Positions 1 through 9,343 of a stretch of 10,000 nt of DNA are shown one piece after another (the stretch's first letter is position 1; each line of letters starts with the position of its first letter). The notes under the pieces are model-generated. The model did not search any database, was not told the origin of the DNA, and saw nothing but the letters and a program-made list of their open reading frames with translations. The translations under genes and the position numbers were made by a program. The DNA comes from Pigoraptor vietnamica (lineage: Eukaryota; Opisthokonta; Filasterea), in assembly GCA_943704525.1 (NCBI GenBank), contig CALSCQ010002062.1, positions 1 to 10,000 on the forward strand, written 5' to 3'.

Positions 1-2
1 CG

Positions 3-3
<1 letters not shown>

Positions 4-95
<92 letters not shown>

Positions 96-130
96 TGTGT
101 ATGATTGTGTGTGTGTGTGTGTGTGTGTGT
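4..130. repeat. (TG)n microsatellite at left edge
   Basis: A nearly pure TG dinucleotide array runs from base 4, with a short interruption around 92-106 and a second TG block to base 130. A pyrimidine-rich stretch follows and then the acceptor of the first visible FEN1 exon, so the array most likely lies inside a FEN1 intron. Long open frames through it (Cys-Val repeats) are artefacts of the repeat. Confidence 0.95.
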
Positions 131-223
131 CCCTCTATTCTTTTCATTGCTTATCAGCCGGTTGCGCTCGACGTGTAAGGGTGAGGAATGTTTGCACTTT
201 CGCTCATGTGTGGCGTACACCAG

Positions 224-2324
224 GTACGTGTTTGATGGCAAGCCGCCGACCCTTAAGTCTGGCGAGGTGGGTAATACTGTCTACTTGAAGCGCGTTGCCT
301 TGCGTGTGGTGTGCGTGTTGGTGGGGGGGGGGGGGGGGCGTGCGTACGTGCGTGTGTGTGCGTGCTCGTGCGCGCGTGTGCATCCTCGTCCCCTACCATG
401 TAAATTAACACGAGTGTCGTCTTGCGCACAGCTGATGAAGCGCAGTGCCAAGCGAACGGAGGCGACGGACAATCTGCAGGAGGCGAAGGAGAGCGGGACA
501 ACCGACGACGTCGAGAAGTTCACAAAGCGCCTCGTTCGGGTGTGTTGCGCGCCACACGCGCTCAACATAGATTCACTCACACGCACACATGCACACAAGC
601 GCGCGCGCACACACACACACCTCATTCACGCACATACGCATACACACACGTGATAGCCTTCATCCGTGTGCGCGTGTTCCGCGTACTTTTGCTTCAGTGG
701 TCCTCATGCAGTCCGTCGCCCATGCCTCCGCAGGTGACGTCGAAGGAGAACGACGAGTGCAAGAAGCTCCTTCGTCTGATGGGCATTCCCTACGTCGAGG
801 CGCCCTGTGAGGCCGAGGCACAGTGCGCAGAGCTCGTCAAGAAGGACAAGGTGTACGCCACAGGTGCGTTGCGGTATCCAGAGGGTCGCGTGTGGTCGCA
901 AAACTCCAAAGTGGCGAAGAGCGCTGTGTCAGAGAGTAATCGAGTGGGAAAATGATGTTCGCACGCGCTCACACACAGAATCGACCGAACCGTTGTGCAG
1001 GGACGGAGGACATGGACGCGCTGACTTTCGGCTCGAACGTTCTCCTGCGCCACCTGACGTTCAGCGAGGCGCGCAAGATGCCCATTCAGGAGTTCCATCT
1101 TGACAGGGTGCTGGCGGACCTCGAGATGACAATGGAGCAGGTGCGTGTGCAGCGTGGACCGACCAGTGGATGCTCACATGCTCGTGGTGTTTGCTTCAAG
1201 GGCGTGCGACAACGTTGAATTCCCTGCGTGGGCTGCGTTGGTCTGTTTGTTGAGAGTGTTGAAACGTGGGTGACGATGTGCTGATAACTGCGCGCACACG
1301 TGCGCAGTTTATTGATCTCTGCATCCTCCTCGGCTGCGATTACTGCGAGACGATTAAGGGTGGGCGTCGCTTGAGTGTGGACAGTCCGATGCCGTGATTG
1401 CTTGCAGTTTCTAGTGCTTGTCAGTGGGCATAAGAGTCGAGCGCGTGGATACACACTCAACACACACATACACGCAGGCATTGGCCCACAGCGCGCCATT
1501 TCGCTCATCAAGGAGCACAAGACAATCGAGGAGATCCTCAAGCACCTCGACGCCACAAAGTACCCCATTCCGGAGAACTGGGCATTTGCGGACGCGCGTG
1601 AGCTCTTCAAGACGCCCGAAGTGACACCGGGAGAGCAATTTGACGTGGGTGGTGTGCGCCTGCTGCAAGTGCGTGCGCTGAAACTCTCTGCGTTGGCTAG
1701 TGCGTCTGGTGTATGTAGCGACGCCGTGGTGTGGTGGACCAATATGCGCAATGGTGTTCCCTGTCGGCTGCGATTCGGCGTGCGGTGTAGTTTGTGATAT
1801 GGGTGGCTGAGTGTGTCACTCTGATGCGCACGCAGTTCAAATGGGAAGCGCCAGACGAAGAGGAGCTCGTCAAGTTCCTGTGCCACGAGAACGGATTCAA
1901 GTGGGTTGTCTTGCTTGGTGCTTGTGATGTCACTTCTGCACAACGTGGGTTCGAACCCTCCTTGTCTTCACTGTTTTTTGAAAAGTTTTGCTTGCTTCTT
2001 TCCACTCCTTTAGCGAGGAGCGCGTTCGCAATGCGACAAAGAGGCTCGCGAAGGCCAAGTCGAGTGCGACGCAGGGCCGTCTCGAGAACTTCTTCACTGT
2101 GCAGCCCTCCACTGCCCCCAAGCGCAAGGTGCGTCTCGACGCTGGCTCGTTGGGCGCTTTCGATTGTCCTTCTGGTATCAGATATGTCTTGTCACTTACT
2201 CTCTTCTGCCCCCCCCCCCCGCCAGGCCGAGACCGAGAAGGGAGGCGCAAGCAAGAAGCTCAAGACGGGTCCCGCCGGCAAGGGCAAGCCGGCCGCGGGG
2301 AAGGGCGGGGCGCCGCGGCGATGA
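224..2324 (+). CDS. FEN1: Flap endonuclease 1 (FEN1), 5'-truncated by window edge, nine exons
   Basis: FEN1 is the structure-specific nuclease that removes 5' flaps during Okazaki-fragment maturation and long-patch base-excision repair, working with PCNA in the nucleus. Exons read by frame continuity are 224-266, 432-539, 734-863, 1001-1140, 1308-1359, 1478-1644, 1836-1900, 2014-2128 and 2226-2324 (stop TGA 2322-2324). They give about 306 codons against about 380 in the family, so the first ~80 residues, including the first catalytic Asp, lie upstream. Visible family marks are VFDGKPP (human D86), EAEAQ (E158/E160), TEDMD (D179/D181), GCDYCE (D233), the helix-hairpin-helix [15 protein letters not shown], the PCNA-binding box TQGRLENFF and a Lys-rich nuclear tail with KRK and KKLK. 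No active-site residue is missing in the visible part. All eight introns (97-194 bases) start GTGNG and end AG. The last one has a 12-C run (2209-2220) just before its acceptor. Confidence 0.97.
323..338 (+). repeat. G16 homopolymer in FEN1 intron
   Basis: Sixteen consecutive G residues lie in the intron 267-431, followed by an alternating GT/GC-rich tract to about 385. The run could form a G-quadruplex in DNA or in the pre-mRNA. Its length is also prone to sequencing error. Confidence 0.9.
578..651 (+). repeat. CA-rich tract in FEN1 intron
   Basis: This stretch of the intron 540-733 is dominated by CACACA and GCGCGC steps. It is broadly complementary to the GT-rich tracts at 4-130 and 339-385 in the preceding introns of the same transcript. 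Confidence 0.8.
1286..1309 (+). other. Hairpin enclosing the 3' splice site of a FEN1 intron
   Basis: AACTGCGC (1286-1293) and GCGCAGTT (1302-1309) are perfect reverse complements. A further G-T and a C-G pair extend the stem to ten pairs around the four-base loop ACAC (1296-1299). The AG of the intron 1141-1307 (1306-1307) and the first bases of the next exon sit inside the 3' arm. The pairing is seen in the sequence; any effect on splicing is inference. Confidence 0.6.
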
Positions 2325-2335
2325 GAAGAAATGCG

Positions 2336-2358
2336 TGTGGAGTGCAATTAACTCCACA
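2336..2358 (+). other. Perfect hairpin just after the FEN1 stop codon
   Basis: TGTGGAGT (2336-2343) pairs perfectly with ACTCCACA (2351-2358) across a seven-base loop. It begins 12 bases after the last base of the FEN1 stop codon. It does not match the histone 3' stem-loop (six-pair stem, four-base loop). Confidence 0.5.
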
Positions 2359-2507
2359 TCGAGGCATATCGAAGATATTGCACGCATCAACACTAGTGTC
2401 GTCTATGGGCGACGCGCGCAAGTGCAAGCAGATGAAATTGTACAGTGTTATTGTCTCTTGCGGCAACGAGTCGCCGCTGTTCGAGGCATGAAGCCGCATC
2501 GACGGCG

Positions 2508-2532
2508 CCGCGGTCAAACTTCATGACCGCGG
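2508..2532. other. Perfect nine-pair hairpin in intergenic region
   Basis: CCGCGGTCA (2508-2516) pairs perfectly with TGACCGCGG (2524-2532) across the seven-base loop AACTTCA. It lies between the convergent FEN1 and CCDC24-like genes, so it could be in either 3' untranslated region. Confidence 0.5.
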
Positions 2533-2700
2533 GACAGCCACCGAGGGCTAGAGGAAGAGAGGCACGTGACGATCGAACGCACGCAACGAAGAGGCTGTGA
2601 GTGATAAGTGAGACAATGCGCAAACGAGCGAAGTGCGAGGGGCATTTGTGCAGCGGCGCGTCGACAATTGAGAATGCGCACTGTCTGCCGGTGCGTCTCA

Positions 2701-4272
2701 TCAGGACTCCGCACGGTACTGCATCACGGCCGCCCGCAGCCGCTGCGCCGAGCTCGGCCTCGACCGCATCCCTTTGTTGCCGCCCGCAGCGTCACCCGTC
2801 TTCATGTCATCCTGCGCGACGGGTGTCCTCGCAAACGGCGGCGGTGGTCGTCGTGGGGGATCCTCATCCATGAAGAACTCCTCGTCGTTCGACGACAGCT
2901 GAAAGTCGCTCTCGCTGTCGAGCGCGCCTGCGCCAACCACTGTCGCGGGCAGCTCGTCGTCCAACACCACCGTGCTCACGCTCATGGCAGAGTCGCTGCG
3001 CTTCGGCGGCAACGGCGGACGACCGACACGCGTGCCCGTGCGCGCTCCCGCCGCCCCTCCCGCCGTCCTTACGACGTGCACTTCGCCGTCAGAATCGGAA
3101 GCGCCGTCCGACGCCGACGCATGCCTCGCCACGCCGGGCGATCGGCCATTCGCGACCCCGTTCTGCTTCAACGGCGCACCGAGTGCAAACGCCCTCTTTG
3201 CCCTCAGCGCGTTGCTCGAGCGTGCGGCGCCGGGCGGTGGCCCCGGGGGTTGCGGCAGCGGCGGTTGTTGTGGCTGTGACGCAGGGTGCTGCGCCGTTGC
3301 CTGCTCGCCGTCCGAGCCGTCTGCCGCTCTTCGCTTTGTTGCTGCCGACGACGCGGGACTCGGCGTCGAGACGGGCCGCTTGGTCGAAGCACGTGACCCC
3401 ATTGGGGATGGCACCGCCGGCACGCCGCCCTTCGAGGGGGACGACTGCGGCGACGGCCCAAGGTTCGCCTTGCTCCGCGAGAGATACTCCTTCTCCAGCC
3501 GCGTGCCATACTCGCGCAGCTGCTGGATGGTAGGCTCTTCCACGCCCGACATGCGACGCGCGTAGTCCACGGCGGCGTCCTTGTCGTCGCGTGCGCGCTC
3601 GAGGCTGTCGTGCAGAAAGGCGACGTCCCCGAGCAGCAATTCCCGCTCCCGCGCCAGCGCATCCCGCAATCGCTCGGCAATCTCGTCAATACTGTGGACG
3701 CTGATTTTCCTCCGGACTTTCACAATCTCGTCCGCCGGCCCTCGCGCCTCCTTCGCCGATCCCATCGATGCCCGCGACTGCGCGCGACTGGCTGCAGAGC
3801 CCGGCGTGGAGACGTCCCTCAGCGGCGTCTGCGGCCTACTCGCCGTCGTCGGCCGCCGGAGTCCCTCGTGCGACGACGACAGCATCACGTACTCCAGCAC
3901 GTTCTTCTCCTGGCCCGTGGGCGCAATGAGCGCGTCGGGGTTCGCGCCCATCTCGATCGCCCGCTCTCTCAAGTTACCAACAAAGAACATGATCTCGGAT
4001 CGCAGCCGTTCGCGCACCATGGGTGGCTCCGGTAGCCGCTTGGGCTCACCCGCAGACGACACGCGGCCCTGAGACGTGGCCTCTCGTCGGAGGTCGCGCC
4101 ATATGTCGAGGAGGGCTCGCACTTCGCGGTGCAGGTCGTCGTTCTGCTCCAGCATGGAGACACCGACGATGCGCCTAATCTCCTCCGTTTCGGACGGAGG
4201 GCACAGGCGGCATATTTCCGCCCACAGCGAAGGCCGCGGCTCGAACGGCTCCGCGTCGTCGTCGACCTCCAT
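2701..4272 (-). CDS. CCDC24-like coiled-coil protein with long disordered tail
   Basis: One uninterrupted frame of 523 residues. I start it at the ATG at 4272 because its context (GCCATGG) is an ideal Kozak match; the frame extends further only through non-ATG codons. Residues ~14-60 (SLWAEICRLCPPSETEEIRR onward) and ~80-125 (RERLRSEIMFFVGNLRERA... NVLEYVM) resemble the conserved N-terminal part of CCDC24 proteins, known mostly from animals and poorly characterised. Around residues 185-275 is a charged, heptad-rich segment (AERLRDALARERELLLGDVA and after) likely to form a coiled coil. The rest is Pro/Ser/Ala-rich and probably disordered, with basic clusters (TKRRAA), a proline motif RPPLPPKR that could bind SH3 domains, and an acidic patch near SSNDEEFFMDED. 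No enzyme motif is visible. It lacks introns although its neighbours are intron-dense. The family call comes from remembered resemblance, so it is moderate; that the frame is a real gene is much safer. Confidence 0.6.
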   Translation of the reverse strand: MEVDDDAEPFEPRPSLWAEICRLCPPSETEEIRRIVGVSMLEQNDDLHREVRALLDIWRDLRREATSQGRVSSAGEPKRLPEPPMVRERLRSEIMFFVGNLRERAIEMGANPDALIAPTGQEKNVLEYVMLSSSHEGLRRPTTASRPQTPLRDVSTPGSAASRAQSRASMGSAKEARGPADEIVKVRRKISVHSIDEIAERLRDALARERELLLGDVAFLHDSLERARDDKDAAVDYARRMSGVEEPTIQQLREYGTRLEKEYLSRSKANLGPSPQSSPSKGGVPAVPSPMGSRASTKRPVSTPSPASSAATKRRAADGSDGEQATAQHPASQPQQPPLPQPPGPPPGAARSSNALRAKRAFALGAPLKQNGVANGRSPGVARHASASDGASDSDGEVHVVRTAGGAAGARTGTRVGRPPLPPKRSDSAMSVSTVVLDDELPATVVGAGALDSESDFQLSSNDEEFFMDEDPPRRPPPPFARTPVAQDDMKTGDAAGGNKGMRSRPSSAQRLRAAVMQYRAES

Positions 4273-5194
<922 letters not shown>

Positions 5195-8100
5195 CTGATG
5201 CGTGCCCACTCGTGGGCCACTTCTGACTGGCCTGTCTTTGGTAACCGTCGGACGAGCGCAGCCCCGTTAAAGGCCATTTCTCTTCTCACATCCCGCAGGG
5301 AGCGCAGTTTTCGACTCGAACAGGCCCATTGCGACGCCTCCCGGTACTTGACGCTTGCGTCGCTCCTCCTTCTCCGAATGCCCTCGCACTGCCATGTGTG
5401 CGCAATGTCTCTCTTCATGTGCCCTTTTGTGCCGCGGTTGCGTTATTTGTGCACGTGTGCTCGTGTGTGTCTCGCAACCCTCACTGTGCGTCTTTACATC
5501 ACTGCTTGTTTGCGGCTGTGTAACATTGTCACGGCATGACTGCTCACTGTTGCTCGTGCCTCTTGAAATTCCACCCTCTCCGAAAGACCCAATCGCCAAG
5601 GTTGTGGCGGATATTGGGGTTGTGGACGGCAACATCAAACGCTGTGACGACGAGCTCACAGAGATCGCGACAAAGTTGTCCGATGGGGAGGAGACACTCT
5701 CGGCGGACGAGCGGTCATTTTTCTTGAAGGAGCAGGACTACTGGCGCGAAGAGGAGAAGCGGCTCCACGACGAGAAGAGCAAGCTCACCAGACGCCTCCA
5801 CGGCGAGACCCACGGTGAGTTTGCGAGGATTTTTTGTTGCCTTATGGCACTGGCTGTTCTTCTTCATTGCGTGCGCGCGTTGTGTGTGTGCCCGTGTGTC
5901 TACGTGGTCTCGGTTTACGATATCCTCGCCCTCAGACCCCGGCGTTGAAGCTCTTGACGCGTGGCTCGTTGAAACGGGGACGTTTTTGGGCCAAAGCCGG
6001 AGCGTGGGTACTTGTGCAGAGCACGTGATTAGTCTGGATTTGGGGGCTTCTCAGGCTGTGAGAGAGGGCTTCTGTGACAAGCCGTTATAAGTGCCGTGAC
6101 AGAGTGCAGAGTCTTGGCTCTGCATTTTGGGTGCAACGGCTGGTTGATATTGCCTTTTCTTCCACTTGTGTGCAGCTTCTGCCTCCGAGGAGTCTGGCCG
6201 TTCCATTGCATGGCCGCGAAGGGGCGATCGGAGACATTTTGAGCTGGGCACGGCGTGTCTTGAAGGTGTGGAAGGAGGCGCATGACGACGGCTGTAGGGC
6301 GGCTCCCGAGAGTCAATCGGTGCCCATCGCGTGCGTTGTGGGCGCGCCCGGCATTGGAAAGACTCGGATGCTCTGCGAGTTTGCGCGCATTCTCGATCCG
6401 GTTTCAGAGGTCGAGAGAGACCTCGACCACCCTTACAGAGGGTTCGCGCTCTCTCTCTCCTTCGACGACAGCACGGCCATTACGAGTGACGAGCTTCTGC
6501 GCCCCGCACACGCACTGTCTCTTCGGATGTTGTACGCCACTTTTGACTTCCTCGGAGTCGCCGATTTTACCGCGTTCAAGCGCGCGGTTCCGTCGTCGAC
6601 CGTTCCCGTATCGACTGCGCTCGGCGCCATTCACCGGACTCTTGCCCGCGCGTCCGACGACCAGCAGAGCCGTACGTTGTATTTTCTTGCGATGGACGAG
6701 TTCACGAACCTGCTTGATCCGGCCCACGCGCGTGATCCGCAGAGCATCGCATACTCACTGCCGTATCTGCAGCCGTTGAAGGAGGTCATCAATCAAGTCG
6801 GGTCGTGTGCGCTTAACTTTGGGGGGGACTTTGCCTTGCTTCCTATGGTTGCGAGCACTGAGTCTGTGCCACTGGTTGCGGCTTTTCAGGCGACGTCGTT
6901 TATTGAACGGAGTATCGGTCTGAGTCTTCTGGCGGACGACTCTGTGCTCGCACTGGGCGATCACGTGTTCGGGCCCGCGTGTCCAGAATGGCGGACGGAG
7001 CAGAAATTTCGTCTCAGGCTGCACTCTCTGGGGGGTCGACCGGGGCCCGTTGTCGAGTACCTCCTCTGTGCGAACGAAGGGCGCGAAAAGGGCATCAGGG
7101 TCGACTGCTGGCTGTATTATAATGTCTTTAAATACCTCGCGCCTCCGGCGATGGCGTTGCCGAGCGATAATGTGGAGGAGATTGAGATGCTGTTTGCAGT
7201 CGCGGTGCTTGGGGAAGAGGTGTCTCTCGCCGATCCCGTTGTCCCGGTCTCGCACGTACGACTTCTTTGTGTCTTCGGGCATGGTTTCGTTTACTGGGCG
7301 GCCGTCATCAGACGGGCGTATGCCTGCGAAGGGAACGATCCAGATCCCTTTCGGTTACCTCTTGTCCGTACAGTCCGGATCCTTGTCGCTCCTGTCCAGC
7401 TACGTGTCCAATGCGTTGAATGGAATGTGGTTTTCGCGCAAGAAGCTTGTGGCTATGTGCTTGGCGGTTCGGTTTGCCGCATTCGCCGTCCTCGGACGCG
7501 ACGAGGAGACGTTGCGCTCGCTTGTTGTGGCGACCGCGTACGGACGACGCGTTCCGACGGACGCGACAGTCGAGTGTTTGCCGGCTGTATTTAGAGAGCG
7601 GGTCGAGCAATCGCGAGAGGCGTACGATATCCCAGGAATGCGTGTCGTCTATCATTCGCCAACGGACGAGTGCGGGATTGATGCGAGGATAGTCCCGGGG
7701 CTGCTGGTGGGGGGCGCGAATTGTATCGCGCGATTTCACCTGTGTGCGGAGCCTTCAGTTACATGTTTTGCGTGCTTCTCAGGGTCCGAAGAGGGCGACT
7801 GTGGTGCAGTTCAAGACGAGCACAACGACCAAGAGCGTCCTCGACATTGAGCGGATGGCTCTCGGTGGAAAACGCAGGAGTATTTCCGGGAAGGTGAGTC
7901 TCAATAGGACATGACAGAGCCGAACGCGGGTTGTTGGTTTCCACTGTTTCTTGCGAGCATGCAATTACATATCGAGCGAATGAATGAACACAGCAGGAGG
8001 AGCTCACAAGGAGTCACGGAAGGGCGAAGATGGAGGTCTGTTGGTGTTGGCGGTATTATTCAGTTTCCCCATGACGTTTGCATTGCCGGGAGCCTTCTTT

Positions 8101-8785
8101 TTGTTAATACTATGGTACTGACGTGTGAGAATAATTTCGGGTATTGCAGAGCGACACTGTCAAAGAGCTCAAAACGCTGGATCGCCAGTCGCTTCGTGAC
8201 CTTGAGCGCGAGGTCGGTTCAAGTTGGTCTAACTCGTCCGTTTTCCGGCTGTCTTGCTTTAGTTAGTACATGCATTAATCGTGCTCTGCTTTAGACTTTG
8301 GTCATAGTCATTTCGACTTCCAAGCTTTCCGAAGACACTCGCGTTGGCCCGCGCACGATTTTGGTGGACGGCTCGTCGCTGCCAGCATGTCTGGGACCTT
8401 TCCTCAAGACGATTGCTCGTGAGTCGAAACTGCTGTTCTGTTACCTTTCCGGCCGGCGCCTGTTGACCTATCCCCCTTTGCCGCAGAGATCGGGCGCCCG
8501 AATCCCAACATGATGGCACACGCGACCGATCTGTGCCTCCCCGCCGAGCTTTTCAAACGCGAGGACGTTCATGGGAAGCTCCGCGCAGATTGTGGCTTTG
8601 TGATCGACCGTCGCGTAGGATTGGAGCCCTGTCGGGACCTCAACAGTTTCAAGGAATGGCTGCGAAACATTCCCGACGACGACCTCGCGGGTATGGGAGC
8701 GGTGAGTCGCCGCTCGGCGCCGGATGACGTGCGGGAGGTCCTGTCGCTCCTTGCGAAGAAAGATCTTTCCCACTTGTGGTTCTGA
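5195..8785 (+). CDS. Crinkler-RHS-type protein: coiled coil, P-loop NTPase, PD-(D/E)XK-like nuclease; frame broken by one base
   Basis: Members of this family join a variable N-terminal header to a P-loop NTPase and a C-terminal nuclease-like domain. They are known as oomycete and chytrid effectors and occur patchily in free-living eukaryotes. Exons supported by phase are 5195-5240, 5299-5343, 5587-5814, 5936-6003, 6176-7706, 7783-7893, 8150-8212, 8295-8418 and 8487-8785 (stop TGA). An optional in-phase microexon lies near 7994-8035. The third exon carries a charged coiled coil (EQDYWREEEKRLHDEKSKL). The fifth holds Walker A GAPGIGKT (6341-6364), Walker B LYFLAMDEF (Asp at 6695) and a sensor-like LLPMVAST. 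Its length is 3n+1: the frame moves forward by one base at about 7241-7256. GIDARIV (Asp at 7680) and, across an intron, VVQFK (7804-7815) fit a PD-(D/E)XK core. The first two exons are the least certain and the true start is not seen. The gene may be an allele with a sequencing error or a recent pseudogene. Confidence 0.75.
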
Positions 8786-8879
8786 TGCTGGCAATGGTGT
8801 GGACCGACTTCAGTTGGCGTACGGGCAAGCGCAGGTGACAGTAATTGAAGAGTGCGCGTGTCTGAGAGTGAGACCATTA

Positions 8880-8885
8880 AATAAA
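8880..8885 (+). terminator. AATAAA polyadenylation signal
   Basis: A perfect AATAAA lies about 95 bases after the stop codon of the Crinkler-type gene, on the same strand. It is a plausible 3' end signal for that transcript. Confidence 0.5.
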
Positions 8886-8913
8886 TGACGGCTAGTCGAG
8901 GGTAGGGGCGAGG

Positions 8914-8936
8914 GCATATAATAGATGGGGCACGTG
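8914..8936 (+). promoter_or_regulatory. TATA-like stretch and CACGTG
   Basis: CATATAATAG (near 8915-8924) is followed by the E-box CACGTG at 8931-8936. I see no plus-strand gene downstream that it could serve, so it may be chance in the 3' flank. Confidence 0.15.
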
Positions 8937-9132
8937 CTTATCTGGAAACCAGCACCGAGACAGAAACCGGTGCACATTTGTCACGGGCAATAAGTATGTC
9001 GCCTTGTGCCCTGACACCTTAAACGTCGGAATGCGTCACCCACGGTCGCAAGTGTTCTGGTGGAAGACGGTTTCGTGTATTGAGTTGCTTCAGAAAAAGT
9101 ACTTTGCGAAGTAAGCCGTCCACAACGCCGTG

Positions 9133-9328
9133 ATGAAGGCCGACAGAAAGTTGACCTGCGAATGCGTCGGCAGCAACGTGCCAGTGCCTCATTAGTCGCA
9201 CAATCCGAATGACGGAACCAAATTAAATGAAGGACTCCACGGACGGACAAGGGCCGCTGTGTCGGCAGCAAAGACATAAAGTGCCTCATTAGTCCATTTC
9301 GCAGCGGCTGAAACCAACGGAAATCACA
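9133..9328. repeat. Degenerate ~95-base tandem duplication
   Basis: The same blocks occur in the same order twice: ATGAAGG (9133 and 9227), GTCGGCAGCAA (9166 and 9261), AGTGCCTCATTAGTC (9183 and 9280) and GAACCAA/GAAACCAA (9215 and 9310). The offsets are 94-97 bases. A third start (TGAAGGAC at 9330) may begin another, more decayed copy. Between the blocks the copies have diverged. Confidence 0.7.
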
Positions 9329-9343
9329 TTGAAGGACGCAAAC

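Larger units (their letters stand above)
2325..2700. other. Convergent intergenic region, FEN1 / CCDC24-like
   Basis: About 375 bases separate the FEN1 stop from the stop of the minus-strand gene. I find no convincing coding exon and no AATAAA on either strand. The contents I can name are two perfect hairpins (2336-2358 and 2508-2532) and one CACGTG at 2563-2568. It probably holds both 3' untranslated regions. Confidence 0.7.
8786..9343. other. Convergent intergenic region, Crinkler-type / TMEM19-like
   Basis: No exon could be supported here on either strand. It holds a poly(A) signal for the upstream gene, a TATA-like stretch and the degenerate tandem duplication at 9133-9328. Short open frames on the minus strand lack any recognisable motif. 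Confidence 0.65.

Noticed and set aside
4-130. Tandem array resembling a CRISPR or coding repeat
   Set aside because: It is a pure TG dinucleotide microsatellite with no spacers.
1948-1957. GGTTCGAACC, a perfect tRNA B-box-like motif, with a T6 run downstream, inside a FEN1 intron
   Set aside because: The flanking bases do not make a proper T stem, no matching acceptor stem lies at the expected distance, and no D or anticodon arm can be drawn. Chance or a decayed fragment is more likely than a tRNA gene.
2608-4072. Several plus-strand Arg-rich open frames opposite the CCDC24-like gene
   Set aside because: They are antisense shadows of a GC-rich coding frame, with Arg/Ala/Pro-biased composition and no motifs.
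9019-9289. Small minus-strand open frames in 8981-9289
   Set aside because: They overlap the degenerate tandem duplication, contain no recognisable domain and have no supporting splice or poly(A) signals.
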